Shown: positions 29,582 through 39,784, numbered from the stretch's first letter. The stretch is DNA of 64,000 nt from Ignavibacteriota bacterium (GCA_003820375.1 RPQH01000005.1:1-64000); one strand, 5' to 3'. The notes: generated by a model not told the origin, from the sequence alone. Numbers and translations: made by a program.

Positions 29582-29643
29582 ATAAACTTTATAAACTTTA
29601 TAAACTTTATAAACTTTATAAACTTTATAAAGTTTATAAACTA
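29582..29643. repeat. 9-bp minisatellite (ATAAACTTT)6-7 touching the nfeD stop
   Basis: Five exact copies of ATAAACTTT are followed by ATAAAGTTT and a partial unit that runs into the nfeD stop codon (29641-29643, minus strand). The same 9-mer recurs at 36074-36109. Confidence 0.9.
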
Positions 29644-30978
29644 AAGAACTTTCTGTACTGTTATCTTCAAATTATTTAAACTAACTACTTTTACTTTTGT
29701 ACCCGGAGGTAAAACTGAATCTAAACCAGGGGCAAGCAGGGCATTCCACATTTCGCCATGAACTTTCACTACACCTTCACCTGATGATGTCAGTTCCTGA
29801 TAAACCTCGCCAACCTCCCCTATTAATCCTTCTTTTCCCGTCTCTACTTTTCTCTTGTGCGCTTTTATAACAAGGAATATTAAAAGTAAAAATAAAGCCG
29901 TTACTGTCAGAACAGTTGTTAATATTACTCCCATAGAAATTTTTACTCCTTCAAGTGATGAATCCGGGTCAATAAGCATGAATGAACCGATAAGCAAACA
30001 AATAACAGCTGCAACGGAAAGCATTCCATAGCTTACAATTTTTATTTCTGCTATAAACAAAATAATTGCCAGCAGTATTAAGCCAAAACCTGCAAAGTTC
30101 AATGGCAATGTATGTAATCCATAAAGACCAAGTATAATGCAAATTGCACCTACTACTCCCGGCAGTATTGCACCGGGATGATAAAACTCAAGTATAATAC
30201 CCCAGATACCCAGCATCATTAAAATATACCCGACATTCGGGTCACTTAAAATGAATAGGAACTTCAGAAACCATGACATCTCCACTTCAACTATCTGAGT
30301 GTTTGACGTATTAAGTATATGTTTGCCTTTTGAGGTTTCAACTTCTCTGCCATTTACCTTCTGAAGCATGTCATTAATGTTATTAGCAACCAGGTCAATC
30401 ACATTCAAATTTAAAGCTTCATTCTCAGAAATAGAGACACTTTTTCTAACTGCATCTTCAGCCCATTGGACATTCCTGTTCCTTTTCTCGCTGATTGAAC
30501 GGATAAATGCAGCGGCATCATTGGTGGCTTTCTCGTTCATAACCGAATCAGGCTGTCCGCCCATACCTACCGGGTGTGAAGCTCCAATATTTGTGCCCGG
30601 AGCCATAACCACAATATTTGATGCAAGTGCAATAAAAACGCCTGCGGAAGCTGCCTGGGAGCCGCTTGGCGAAACATATACAATAACAGGTATTTCAGAA
30701 GTTAACAGGTCTGAAACGATGTATCTTGTTGATTTTAGTAAGCCGCCCGGCGTATTTAACTCAATAACCAGACATTCAGCGTTTTTTGAGACTGCTTCTT
30801 TGATGCTCCTGTGGATAAAGTCGGAGGTTGCCGGATTTATTGAACCATCTATCTTTATCAGATATATTAGGGAATTGTTTTGATACTTATTTGCGTTTAA
30901 ATATATAGGAACGGTAAATAGAGTCAGTAAGATTACCGCAGTAAAGAAAACAATCAAATGCTTCTGTATTTTTCCCAT
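29641..30978 (-). CDS. NfeD-family membrane serine protease
   Basis: A 445-residue ClpP-like membrane protein. A signal/anchor helix (residues 8-27) is followed by a ClpP-class domain (about residues 35-215). It has ELNTPGGLLKSTRY and SGSQAASAGVFIALA, whose first-part Ser is the probable nucleophile (near residue 108). Four to five transmembrane helices follow (residues 228-375), then a C-terminal OB-fold (GLIGEVGEVYQELTSSGEG, residues 385-445). Relatives cleave stomatin-type partners; the slipin gene follows. The two form a conserved membrane module of unsettled function. Confidence 0.9.
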   Translation of the reverse strand: MGKIQKHLIVFFTAVILLTLFTVPIYLNANKYQNNSLIYLIKIDGSINPATSDFIHRSIKEAVSKNAECLVIELNTPGGLLKSTRYIVSDLLTSEIPVIVYVSPSGSQAASAGVFIALASNIVVMAPGTNIGASHPVGMGGQPDSVMNEKATNDAAAFIRSISEKRNRNVQWAEDAVRKSVSISENEALNLNVIDLVANNINDMLQKVNGREVETSKGKHILNTSNTQIVEVEMSWFLKFLFILSDPNVGYILMMLGIWGIILEFYHPGAILPGVVGAICIILGLYGLHTLPLNFAGFGLILLAIILFIAEIKIVSYGMLSVAAVICLLIGSFMLIDPDSSLEGVKISMGVILTTVLTVTALFLLLIFLVIKAHKRKVETGKEGLIGEVGEVYQELTSSGEGVVKVHGEMWNALLAPGLDSVLPPGTKVKVVSLNNLKITVQKVL

Positions 30979-31422
30979 TGGATTATTTAATTTTTCCCTG
31001 TTTAAGATAATTAAAAAATTATTTAATGTCTCTGCATATTAACCGTTCTAATAGTTCTTTAAGTTCGTAGAGTACGTTAGGTTGCGATACCTTCTTTCCT
31101 GAATTTCCCTTAGAATCCTCTAAAAGGAGCCTTAAGCAGAACCTTTGACCAATAGACCGGCAGGAATTTACAGGAAAGGTTCCGAAAGCAGAAAAATGAC
31201 CTTTTTACGAATTTCTTTTGACAGCTATTGAATTATGAATTCAAAATGTATATATTTGAGTAGTTTATTAAAAACTCATCAGAAATCTACCCAGATTTCC
31301 ATCAGGGAAAATAACTACTTTATTTAAAATAATAAAAATTTTATTTACTTACCAAAATATAATTAAATTATAGGCCTTAACCATATCTAAAGGCGAGCCG
31401 AAAGGATAATCTCAAAAAAACA
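30979..31422. other. Intergenic region between divergent nfeD and rho
   Basis: 444 bp without a supported gene. It must hold the promoters of both nfeD (minus) and rho (plus). I see several imperfect self-complementary stretches (for example ACCTTT near 31140 against AAAGGT near 31175) but no feature I can name. The rho start region AGGCGAGCCGAAAGGATAA contains a plausible Shine-Dalgarno (AAAGGA). Confidence 0.5.
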
Positions 31423-32670
31423 ATGGACATTGGAGAATTAAAATCAAAAAAAATTGCAGAGTTGTACTCTATTGCAAAAAACCTTAAAATTACAGGTTAC
31501 AGTGATCTTAGGAAACAGGAATTAATTTATAAGATACTTGAATCTCAGACCGAAAAAGACGGTGTGGCATACGGTAAAGGTGTACTGGATGTATTACCCG
31601 ATGGTTATGGATTTTTAAGATCTTCGGATTATAATTATTTATCATCTCCTGATGACGTATACGTCTCCCCTTCCCAGATCAAGAAATTTGCTCTGAGAAC
31701 AGGAGATACTGTAAGCGGACAAGTTAGACCACCAAAAGAAGGTGAGCGATTTTTTGCATTATTAAGAGTAGAGCAGGTTAACGGTGTTGACCCTGAAACC
31801 ATCAGGGAAAGAACATTATTCGATAACCTGACGCCTTTATATGCAAACGAAAGATTAAACCTTGAAAGCACACCGGGTGAATATGCTACACGAATAATGA
31901 ACATGTTCATGCCGATTGGCAAAGGCAATAGAGGAATGATTGTTTCACCGCCAAAAGCTGGTAAAACAATTCTTCTTCAGCAAATTGCTAATAGTATATC
32001 CAGGAACCACCCTGAAGTAGAATTAATAGTACTTCTCATAGATGAGAGACCTGAAGAAGTAACAGACATGGAACGCTCGGTAAAAGCAGAAGTCATCAGT
32101 TCCACATTTGATGAACCGCCCGAGAGACACGTCCAGGTTTCAGACATCGTACTTGAAAAAGCAAAACGCTTAACCGAAGCAAAAAAAGATGTAGTTATAC
32201 TTCTTGACAGTATAACAAGACTTGCAAGGGCACATAACACAGTTGTACCTCACAGTGGAAAGATACTTTCCGGCGGTGTTGACGCTAATGCGCTTCACAG
32301 GCCCAAGAGGTTTTTTGGTGCTGCAAGAAACATCGAAGAAGGCGGAAGCTTAACTATCATCGCAACTGCACTTGTTGAAACAGGAAGCAGAATGGATGAA
32401 GTTATTTTTGAAGAGTTTAAAGGTACCGGTAATATGGAAATTGTACTTGACAGAAAGTTAAGTGACAGAAGAATATTCCCGGCAATAGACCTGAACAAAT
32501 CCGGCACGAGAAAAGAAGAGTTGCTGCTGGACGATGATGAGCTCAGCAAGATCTGGCTGCTCAGGAAAATCCTCAGTGATTTTACTCCTGTTGAAGCTAT
32601 GGAATTTCTGCTCGAAAAATTAAAAGGTACAAAGAACAATCGCGAGTTCTTAAAATCTATGAATACTTAA
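31423..32670 (+). CDS. rho: Transcription termination factor Rho
   Basis: A 415-residue hexameric RNA-dependent ATPase that ends transcription. The N-terminal helical domain ([17 protein letters not shown]) and the cold-shock RNA-binding domain ([20 protein letters not shown], residues 52-72) precede the RecA-like motor. Its P-loop SPPKAGKT lies near residue 175, Walker B is [16 protein letters not shown], and the Q/R loops follow. Length is typical, without the long N-terminal insertions seen in some Bacteroidota. It lies 57 nt before rng, so two RNA-fate enzymes share an operon. Confidence 0.96.
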   Translation: MDIGELKSKKIAELYSIAKNLKITGYSDLRKQELIYKILESQTEKDGVAYGKGVLDVLPDGYGFLRSSDYNYLSSPDDVYVSPSQIKKFALRTGDTVSGQVRPPKEGERFFALLRVEQVNGVDPETIRERTLFDNLTPLYANERLNLESTPGEYATRIMNMFMPIGKGNRGMIVSPPKAGKTILLQQIANSISRNHPEVELIVLLIDERPEEVTDMERSVKAEVISSTFDEPPERHVQVSDIVLEKAKRLTEAKKDVVILLDSITRLARAHNTVVPHSGKILSGGVDANALHRPKRFFGAARNIEEGGSLTIIATALVETGSRMDEVIFEEFKGTGNMEIVLDRKLSDRRIFPAIDLNKSGTRKEELLLDDDELSKIWLLRKILSDFTPVEAMEFLLEKLKGTKNNREFLKSMNT

Positions 32671-32727
32671 TGTTCTGCTGACGGTGCTTATAATTCAGTG
32701 ATTTCGAAGCATTAATTTTGTGATACA

Positions 32728-34329
32728 ATGAAAAAAGAAATTTTAATCAGTTCTACCTCGAATGAGAATAGAATTGCTATAACCGAGGACGGCAAGTTAA
32801 CTGAACTATTCATAGAGAATGCACAGTACGAGCGTATCATCGGTGATATTTATTTAGGCAGAGTTGCAAAGGTCATACCCGGTATTAAAGCCGCATTTAT
32901 TGACCTTGGATTCAAACAGGATGCATTTCTTCACTTCTCCGATGTTGCAGAGCAAACGGAAGACCTGAAAGCTCTTTTAGGCGGAGAGGATATTGATGAC
33001 GATGACGATGATGATGAGGATGAAAAAAGTTCAGCCCCATATTCAACTACTGCTGTAAGGCATACCACAAGAAGAAGGTATGAACCTCCAAAACTCGAAA
33101 GAGACCAAAGCATAATTGTTCAGATAACCAAGGAACCGGTAGGCAATAAGGGTGTAAGAGTTACATCTAAAATAGCTTTACCCGGCAGGTATCTTGTTTT
33201 TCTTCCATTTGAAAATAAGGTCAATGCATCTAAACAAATAGCCAACCTGAGAGAAAAAAGACGCCTTAAAAACATTGTTAAAGATTTTAAGCGTGAAACA
33301 GGACTTGAGTTTGGTGCAATAATCAGAACAGTTGCCGAAAATGAGCCGGAAATGGCTATCAGGGAAGACCTTGATAACCTGCTGAGTACATGGAAAGAAA
33401 TTGAGAAAAATGTTAAGAATGAAAAGCCGCCCGCAATAATCTACAAAGACCTGTCTATGACTTCAAGTGTTATCAGGGATTTATTCCGTGATGACGTTGT
33501 AAAAGTTTTGATAGACTCAAAGAAGCTTTTTAAGGAAGTTATGTCTTATCTTAAATTAACTTCACCGGCTCTTGTTAATAAAGTAGATTTATACAAAAAT
33601 TCAGATCCCCTTTTCGATGCTTACAGCGTTGAAAAGGAAATACAAACTACTTTTAATAAAAAGATAAACCTGAAAAGCGGAGGTTATATTTTTATTGAGC
33701 ATACCGAAGCTATGGTTGTAATAGATGTGAACAGCGGAAAATATGCAAGAAGCAAAGACCAGGAAGTTAATTCACTTAAAACTAATCTTGAAGCTGCAAG
33801 GGAAATTGTCAGACAGATAAGGTTAAGAGACCTTGGCGGAATTATTGTTATAGACTTTATAGATGTTTATGATGATAAGAATAAGAAAAAGATATATGAT
33901 GAATTAAAGAAAGAGTTTAAAAAAGACAGGGCTAAGGTTACAGTTCTTCCAATGTCAGAGTTTGGTCTTGTTCAAATAACAAGACAGCGTGTAAGGCAAA
34001 GCATAGTAAGGTCAGTATCAGAGCAATGCCCTCTGTGCGGCGGAACAGGAATAGTAGAATCTTCATCCAATATTGTAACAAGAATCGAACGCTGGATAAG
34101 AAGATACAAATCCCAGTCATCAACACTTTCTTCGGGCAAATTAATATTAAAGGTAAATCCGCAGGTTTATAAGCATCTTAAAGAAGGTACTATAAGCCAT
34201 ATGACTAAAATAGCTTTCAAATATCTTATAAGAGTAAAGCTTGTTGAAGAGCCAACGCTTGCTTTACAGGATTTCAGATTTACATTGGCTAAAAATGATC
34301 AGGATATAACACAGGAATTTTCTCAATAG
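32728..34329 (+). CDS. rng: Ribonuclease E/G family protein
   Basis: A 533-residue endoribonuclease for rRNA maturation and mRNA decay. The S1 domain ([19 protein letters not shown], residues 44-62) is interrupted near residues 89-115 by an acidic low-complexity stretch ([15 protein letters not shown]). The DNase-I-like catalytic part shows [11 protein letters not shown] (near residue 330) and [14 protein letters not shown] (near residue 370), with the two metal-binding Asp residues. The zinc link is CPLCGGTG (near residue 433). There is no C-terminal degradosome scaffold, so RNase G-like. nadB begins one nt after its stop. Confidence 0.92.
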   Translation: MKKEILISSTSNENRIAITEDGKLTELFIENAQYERIIGDIYLGRVAKVIPGIKAAFIDLGFKQDAFLHFSDVAEQTEDLKALLGGEDIDDDDDDDEDEKSSAPYSTTAVRHTTRRRYEPPKLERDQSIIVQITKEPVGNKGVRVTSKIALPGRYLVFLPFENKVNASKQIANLREKRRLKNIVKDFKRETGLEFGAIIRTVAENEPEMAIREDLDNLLSTWKEIEKNVKNEKPPAIIYKDLSMTSSVIRDLFRDDVVKVLIDSKKLFKEVMSYLKLTSPALVNKVDLYKNSDPLFDAYSVEKEIQTTFNKKINLKSGGYIFIEHTEAMVVIDVNSGKYARSKDQEVNSLKTNLEAAREIVRQIRLRDLGGIIVIDFIDVYDDKNKKKIYDELKKEFKKDRAKVTVLPMSEFGLVQITRQRVRQSIVRSVSEQCPLCGGTGIVESSSNIVTRIERWIRRYKSQSSTLSSGKLILKVNPQVYKHLKEGTISHMTKIAFKYLIRVKLVEEPTLALQDFRFTLAKNDQDITQEFSQ

Positions 34330-34330
34330 T

Positions 34331-35953
34331 TTGAAAATAAAAACTGACATACTGGTCATTGGAAGTGGTATAGCCGGATTATGGTTCGCTCTTAAAGCAT
34401 CAAAATACGCTGATGTTTTAATTATCACAAAGAAGGATAAAGCAGAATCAAACACCAACTATGCTCAGGGCGGAATAGCTTCTGTAATAGCCCCTGACGA
34501 TAATTTCGAACTGCATATTCAGGATACTTTAGGAGCAGGAGCAGGTTTATGCCATATAGATTCCGTACGCCAGATAGTGGAAGAAGGTCCTGAGTTAATT
34601 CAGCAGTTAATTAAGCTTGGAACTGATTTTTCAAAGCATAACGGCAAGCTTGACCTTGGACGTGAAGGCGGCCACTCAAGACAGCGTATAGTACATTCAA
34701 AAGACCTCACAGGGCGTGAAATTGAACGGGCTTTGCTTCACCAGGTAGCAATAAATAAAAGAATACAAGTATTAGAACATCACACAGCTGTAGAACTCAT
34801 CACAGAACATCATTTAACTCCCGGTAAAAAAAGAAAAACCAACTCTGTCAATTGTTACGGTGCCTATGCATTCGATGAAATAAATAATGATATAACTGCA
34901 ATCAGGGCAAAGATTACAGCTATATGTTCAGGAGGTATCGGGCAGGTTTATCTGCATACTACAAATCCTGATATTGCAACCGGTGACGGAATAGCGATGG
35001 CATACAGAAGCGGCTGCAAGATTGGTAATATGGAATTTGTACAATTCCATCCTACCAGCTTATATGAAACTAACCGGGATAAAAAATGGCAGGCATTCCT
35101 GATATCGGAAGCACTGCGTGGTGCAGGTGCAATTCTTCGCTCTAAAGATGATGAATCTTTTATGGAAAAATATGATAAACGCGGCTCGCTTGCTCCAAGA
35201 GATATTGTTGCTCGTGCCATTGATAATGAAATGAAAAAATACGGATTGGATTATGTATACCTTGATGTCACTCATGTTGCACTGAAAAAATTAAAAACTC
35301 ATTTCCCCAATATCTTTAACAGGTGTCTTGAATCAGGTATCAACATAAAAAAAGAGTATATACCTGTTGTTCCTGCTGTTCATTATATTTGCGGCGGTAT
35401 CTTAAGTGACCTTAAAGGCAGGACAAGTTTAAATTATTTATATGCCCTGGGTGAATCTGCAATGACAGGTGTGCATGGTGCAAACCGGTTAGCTTCCAAT
35501 TCACTGCTTGAAGCATTAGTATATGCCGATAAAGCAAGTGAAGACTGCAGGCAATTCTTTATTGGAAAGCAGAAGCTAAAGAAAAAAGATAATATCAAAG
35601 TTCCGGAGTGGGATGAAACAGGGACTGTTAATACTGAAGAATGGATATTAATTTCGCAGGATAAAATTGAAATAAAACAGATAATGTCTAATTATGTCGG
35701 TATTGTACGTTCAGACCTTAGGCTGCACAGGGCACTAAGAAGATTAGAACTGATAAATGAAGAGATTGAGAGATTTTATAAAAAAACCAAGATAACTCGT
35801 GAACTGTTAGAGCTGCGTAATATTGCATTAAATGCGTTCCTGATAACCAAATCGGCACTATCAAGAAAAGAATCACGCGGCTTGCATTACAGCACAGATT
35901 ACCCGAAAACGAAAAAGAGATATTTAAGAGATACGGTAATTTCGATTAAATGA
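34331..35953 (+). CDS. nadB: L-aspartate oxidase
   Basis: A 540-residue flavoenzyme making iminoaspartate for NAD synthesis. The FAD-binding [16 protein letters not shown] is at residues 8-23, followed by [12 protein letters not shown] (residues 41-52). Substrate-binding [10 protein letters not shown] is near residue 289, HYICGGI near residue 350 and [18 protein letters not shown] near residue 380. The C-terminal helical domain is present. Start is TTG one nt after the rng stop, with AGGAA inside the end of rng; no ATG keeps the FAD motif. The partners nadA and nadC are not in the window. Confidence 0.94.
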   Translation: MKIKTDILVIGSGIAGLWFALKASKYADVLIITKKDKAESNTNYAQGGIASVIAPDDNFELHIQDTLGAGAGLCHIDSVRQIVEEGPELIQQLIKLGTDFSKHNGKLDLGREGGHSRQRIVHSKDLTGREIERALLHQVAINKRIQVLEHHTAVELITEHHLTPGKKRKTNSVNCYGAYAFDEINNDITAIRAKITAICSGGIGQVYLHTTNPDIATGDGIAMAYRSGCKIGNMEFVQFHPTSLYETNRDKKWQAFLISEALRGAGAILRSKDDESFMEKYDKRGSLAPRDIVARAIDNEMKKYGLDYVYLDVTHVALKKLKTHFPNIFNRCLESGINIKKEYIPVVPAVHYICGGILSDLKGRTSLNYLYALGESAMTGVHGANRLASNSLLEALVYADKASEDCRQFFIGKQKLKKKDNIKVPEWDETGTVNTEEWILISQDKIEIKQIMSNYVGIVRSDLRLHRALRRLELINEEIERFYKKTKITRELLELRNIALNAFLITKSALSRKESRGLHYSTDYPKTKKRYLRDTVISIK

Positions 35954-36073
35954 TATTTTAGAGTTTAAGTCAATACTTGTTTCTAATCAAGAACCTGATA
36001 ACAATCAAATAACTGGTCCCTTGAACTAAAGAGCATTGCAAAGCCATTCATTTGGAAAGTTATAAATTGAAAT

Positions 36074-36109
36074 CTTTATAAACCTTATAAACTTTACAAA
36101 CTGTAAAAT
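36074..36109. repeat. 9-bp minisatellite (CTTTATAAA)4 running into a start codon
   Basis: CTTTATAAA, CCTTATAAA, CTTTACAAA, CTGTAAAAT. The last unit includes the first two bases of the ATG (36108) of the next gene. Same motif as the array at 29582-29643. Confidence 0.8.
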
Positions 36110-38570
36110 GAAACCGGTAAATAAGACACATGAAAAAGAGATTCTAACTTACAAGCATAAAATTGGTTTGTTGTTAATTTCACTTAGTACTCTTATGCTT
36201 GAGTTTACATTGATAAGAGTATTATCTGTATCCCTTTGGTATCATTTTGCATTTATGATTATAAGTATTGCTTTGCTTGGATTTGGAATTAGCGGTGTAG
36301 TTATTACAATTTCTGATAAGCTAAATAAAACAGAGGTAAATAAAGCATTAACTTTAGTTTCTATTCTTTATTCAATATCGGTTTTAATTTCATTTGGTTT
36401 AATCAACAGGATTCCCTTTGAGCCATTTAGTTTATTAGCAGATACAACCCAATTATTATATCTCCCCATTTATTATTTGGCAATAGTACTCCCCTTTTTC
36501 TTTGCCGGTTTAGTTGTCGGATTAATATTTACAAGATTTAAAAATAGTATTAACAGGCTATACTTCTTTGATCTGCTTGGTGCAGGTTTAAGTTGTTTTG
36601 TTTTTATTCTCGTTCTTCCAAAATACGGCGGTTCAGGCGGAATTGCAGCTGCTTCTATGATTGGTGCTCTAGCGGCTTTATTTTTTTCATCTGAAAAGAG
36701 TAAATTATCGGGAGCGGGACTTATTGCAGGACTTATATTAATTATTGTAAACGGTTTGTTCTTAACTGCTCCTGACTCATACATGCCAATTAGGGTATCG
36801 GATAACAAGTTTTACGGAAATTACATTAAAGAAAATCCCGAACTCAAAATATATTCAGAATGGAATACGTTTTCAAAAGTAGATGTGATTAAAGATGATG
36901 AAGCACCGATTGATGCCTATCCTGTACATACAGCAATAATTGATGAAGGAAATTCCACAACTAATATACCTTACGTTCCAAGGGTAACGGATTCACTCCC
37001 TCCCCCGGCAGATGCATCCAACCTAGCAATGATACTGAAGAAGGATTCAGCTAATGTTTTTGTCGTTGGTTCTGGCGGCGGTGGTGAAATATTGTCGGCA
37101 CTTTCTCACAATGCAAAGACAGTTACTGCTGTTGAAATAAATGGCATCCTGAATGACCTGATACAAAAAAGATTTGTAAACGGGTGGACAACAGGTATTG
37201 CAAATAATAAGAAAGTAAAAATAGTCACAGATGATGCAAGAAGCTGGCTGAGAGGAAAAAGATTAAAATTTGATGTACTGATAAGCGCTCACACTATATC
37301 TGCTTCTGCTACTGCAAGCGGTGCAATGAGCCTGGTCGAAAATTACATCATGACCAAAGAAGCGATACAGGATTACCTCCAGCATTTAAAGCTCGATGGA
37401 ATACTTTATATCTCAAGACCTGAACCACAGATACCACGTTTAGTAACTACAATTAAAATCGCTTATGATGAAATGTCAGGTGTGAAATCAAAAAATCATT
37501 TCTTCATATTCAAAAGACCGCCGACTGAATTTGAAAAAGATATAAGCTTTCTCACGGGTGTAGTTTATAAAAAAGACGGCTTCAATGAATTTGATATTCA
37601 GCTTCTTAAAACTCAGGCGGCATTATTAAACCTTGAAATAGTATATGACCCTGTATCAAATCAGGATGGAATATATAAAGACCTAATTCAAAGCGATAAC
37701 ATATATGAAACAGTAAAGAAGTATCCAGGAAAACTGCTTCCTGCTACAGATGATAATCCGTATTTTGAGCACCAGGTTGGATTTACAGAAATAAATCCAT
37801 CTGACTTTAAGGCATCGTTCTCACAAACCGACAGGTCAGTATTTACACTTGTTCAAAAACCGGCCGCCGAATCTACATTGATAGCTATATTGGTTCAGGC
37901 GTTAATCATATCAACTGTTCTGATTCTTCTTCCAATATATATGAAATTCAGAAAGAATGCTGCAATAAAAAAAATTAAGAAAAGAAAATTCATTCTTTAT
38001 TTCGCATCGCTTGGTCTTGCATATATAATGATTGAGATATGCCTGATACAGAAATTCACTTTATTCCTTGGTCAGCCTGTTTATACAATGCTTACAGTAA
38101 TTTCAACGATGCTTATTTTTTCAGGTATCGGCAGCATGTTCTCTGAGCAAATTCTTAAACGGATTAAAGGTGACCCGTTTTACATTTTTGTTTTCATTAC
38201 GGTTTATACAATTCTCATTGGATTGCTTAATCCGGTTATCTTTGATGCACTTGTACGTGCTGATATAATATTCAGGATATTAATTTCAATCGGATTAATT
38301 GCACCATTGGCGTTTGCTATGGGTATGCCGTTCCCCTATGGATTTAGAATGATAAATTATAATGATGTTAATGTTACCAGGTATCTTACAGCTTACTCCT
38401 GGGGAATAAACGGTTTCTTTTCAGTGCTGGGAAGCATACTTGTTGTAATGTTTTCGATGACGTTCGGATTCAGAATTGTATTTATATTATCGGCGTTAAT
38501 TTATGCGGCAGCATATTTTACAGTCAGGGTTGTAAAACCAAAATCACAGCCTGTAGTACATAAGGTTTAG
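36108..38570 (+). CDS. Membrane-embedded spermidine-synthase-like protein
   Basis: An 820-residue polytopic protein. About seven transmembrane helices at residues 18-230 precede a soluble Rossmann methyltransferase/aminopropyltransferase-like domain. It carries VFVVGSGGGGEILSALSH (near residue 316), TAVEINGIL and DDARSWLRG (near residue 375). Another six or so helices follow from about residue 585. The GGGE motif and AVEI match the cofactor site of spermidine synthases. However, the active-site Asp/Tyr pattern for putrescine is not clear, so the true reaction is unknown. Similar proteins occur in many environmental bacteria with no assigned role. The leader lacks a Shine-Dalgarno. Confidence 0.8.
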   Translation: MKPVNKTHEKEILTYKHKIGLLLISLSTLMLEFTLIRVLSVSLWYHFAFMIISIALLGFGISGVVITISDKLNKTEVNKALTLVSILYSISVLISFGLINRIPFEPFSLLADTTQLLYLPIYYLAIVLPFFFAGLVVGLIFTRFKNSINRLYFFDLLGAGLSCFVFILVLPKYGGSGGIAAASMIGALAALFFSSEKSKLSGAGLIAGLILIIVNGLFLTAPDSYMPIRVSDNKFYGNYIKENPELKIYSEWNTFSKVDVIKDDEAPIDAYPVHTAIIDEGNSTTNIPYVPRVTDSLPPPADASNLAMILKKDSANVFVVGSGGGGEILSALSHNAKTVTAVEINGILNDLIQKRFVNGWTTGIANNKKVKIVTDDARSWLRGKRLKFDVLISAHTISASATASGAMSLVENYIMTKEAIQDYLQHLKLDGILYISRPEPQIPRLVTTIKIAYDEMSGVKSKNHFFIFKRPPTEFEKDISFLTGVVYKKDGFNEFDIQLLKTQAALLNLEIVYDPVSNQDGIYKDLIQSDNIYETVKKYPGKLLPATDDNPYFEHQVGFTEINPSDFKASFSQTDRSVFTLVQKPAAESTLIAILVQALIISTVLILLPIYMKFRKNAAIKKIKKRKFILYFASLGLAYIMIEICLIQKFTLFLGQPVYTMLTVISTMLIFSGIGSMFSEQILKRIKGDPFYIFVFITVYTILIGLLNPVIFDALVRADIIFRILISIGLIAPLAFAMGMPFPYGFRMINYNDVNVTRYLTAYSWGINGFFSVLGSILVVMFSMTFGFRIVFILSALIYAAAYFTVRVVKPKSQPVVHKV

Positions 38571-38575
38571 TATTA

Positions 38576-38899
38576 TTATGTTAATAATATAATAAGCAAT
38601 GCTGCAGCAGACATAACAAAAGATACAGATGAAATTATAAGTATATAGAGCACACTTTTACGTACTTTTATTAAAGCATTACTTACCTCTTCAAGTTGTT
38701 CGGCAATTTCATGATTTAGCTTATTCTGGTCTTTAAGTTTTTTCTCCAATAATTCTACTTTAAATTCAAGACTGCTTTCAACCTCCTGTATTTTATTATT
38801 TGTTTCCTTCCTGACTTTTTTTACTAAGTCAGAAGCAGTCTGAAGAATCGGAGACACCTTAAATAACACTTCTAATATTTGAATAAAAGGTAATGGCAT
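38576..38899 (-). CDS. Small coiled-coil membrane protein
   Basis: A 107-residue protein that I cannot assign to a family. Residues 22-80 are strongly helical and heptad-like (KIQEVESSLEFKVELLEKKL and onward). They are followed by one C-terminal transmembrane helix (residues 83-106). It is therefore probably a tail-anchored coiled coil. It converges on the spermidine-synthase-like gene with 5 nt between stops. Confidence 0.65.
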   Translation of the reverse strand: MPLPFIQILEVLFKVSPILQTASDLVKKVRKETNNKIQEVESSLEFKVELLEKKLKDQNKLNHEIAEQLEEVSNALIKVRKSVLYILIISSVSFVMSAAALLIILLT

Positions 38900-38927
38900 A
38901 ATAAATAGAATAACATGAAAAGGGTTC

Positions 38928-38972
38928 TTTAAGTTCGTTAAGTTTGTTAAGTTCGTTAAGTTTATTAAGTTT
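38928..38972. repeat. 9-bp minisatellite (GTTAAGTTT)5
   Basis: TTTAAGTTC, GTTAAGTTT, GTTAAGTTC, GTTAAGTTT, ATTAAGTTT. It lies 29 bp upstream of the coiled-coil gene start and 12 bp before the 37-bp repeats. Confidence 0.85.
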
Positions 38973-38984
38973 GTAATTAAGAGA

Positions 38985-39081
38985 CAGTGTCAGGTCGTAG
39001 TTTGACATTTCACTTACGGAGCAGTGTCATGTCTTAGGTTGAATCTTTACTTCTGAGGCAGTGTCAGGTCTTATTTTGAGA
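38985..39081. repeat. 37-bp direct repeat, about 2.6 copies
   Basis: CAGTGTCAGGTC (or CAGTGTCATGTC) begins at 38985, 39022 and 39059, exactly 37 bp apart. Similarity within units fades after about 22 bp. An inverted copy of the core, GACCTGACACT, lies at 39149-39159. Confidence 0.8.
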
Positions 39082-39152
39082 ATATGGATTAACTTAGATT
39101 AACTGATATGTATGCCAGAGAAAGAAAGAACTTAATTTAACTGAAATTGACC

Positions 39153-39185
39153 TGACACTTGCCAGAGGCAGACAGGCAAGCGTCA
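39153..39185. repeat. 11-bp hairpin with the TGCCAGAGGCA core
   Basis: TGACACTTGCC and GGCAAGCGTCA pair with one A-C mismatch around an 11-nt loop. It contains the TGCCAGAGGCA core also found at 22845-22855. Confidence 0.7.
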
Positions 39186-39454
39186 GCTTAAGATTACCGG
39201 AGGATTTACAACTCTCCAACTCACAACTCTCCAACTCCCGAATTTTTCATTTTTATACTTTTTTGTTTCTATATCTGTCCCTGGTATTAAGCTCAGGATA
39301 AATTTATTTTACGACCGGAAGATCATGATTTCGATATTGACAAAGAACGACAGTAAGTGATATTTTGCAGTAATTCTCACTACTATATAAAAATAATATA
39401 GAGATTGCCTCTTGTCAAGTTTTATCTCAAAATAGTTTAGAGTGTATTGAATAA

Positions 39455-39490
39455 TTCATCAAATTTATCAGATTTATCACATTTATCAGA
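39455..39490. repeat. 9-bp minisatellite (TTTATCAGA)4
   Basis: TTCATCAAA, TTTATCAGA, TTTATCACA, TTTATCAGA. Same motif family as 41425-41505, 41972-42016 and 46340-46375. Confidence 0.85.
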
Positions 39491-39643
39491 TTGGAAGAGT
39501 AAACAGGATAACAATTCCTCCTTATCAAGGGTGCCAGTGGGATTGGTTCTGATTTGATTTGGATAATCTTAAAGTAATACTTTAACTCTCAAATATCTGC
39601 GACAATAATTAGCATATTTTGTTTCTAAAACCCGAAATTACCG

Positions 39644-39779
39644 TGGGCAGGAGTAGTTTTTCGAAAACCTCGTTTCCTGCTTGTAATCGCCATTTTTTGA
39701 GCAATTTTTAACACTTTGGTCACGAGTTATCTCTTTATACTGCAATGAGTTACAGCGATATTTTGAAAACTCCTGCCCA
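39644..39779. mobile_element. MITE-like 136-bp inverted-repeat element
   Basis: Perfect 11-bp terminal arms TGGGCAGGAGT / ACTCCTGCCCA bracket 114 bp with no open frame. Just inside the arms both ends continue with loosely complementary T/A-rich runs (TTTTTCGAAAA and TTTTGAAAA). No clear target duplication is visible. A non-autonomous mobile element or a large RNA hairpin would both fit. Confidence 0.45.
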
Positions 39780-39784
39780 AATAC

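Noticed and set aside
38985-39081. CRISPR-like repeat with 37-bp spacing
   Set aside because: The repeats are contiguous and decay along the unit; there are no spacers of constant length and no cas genes.
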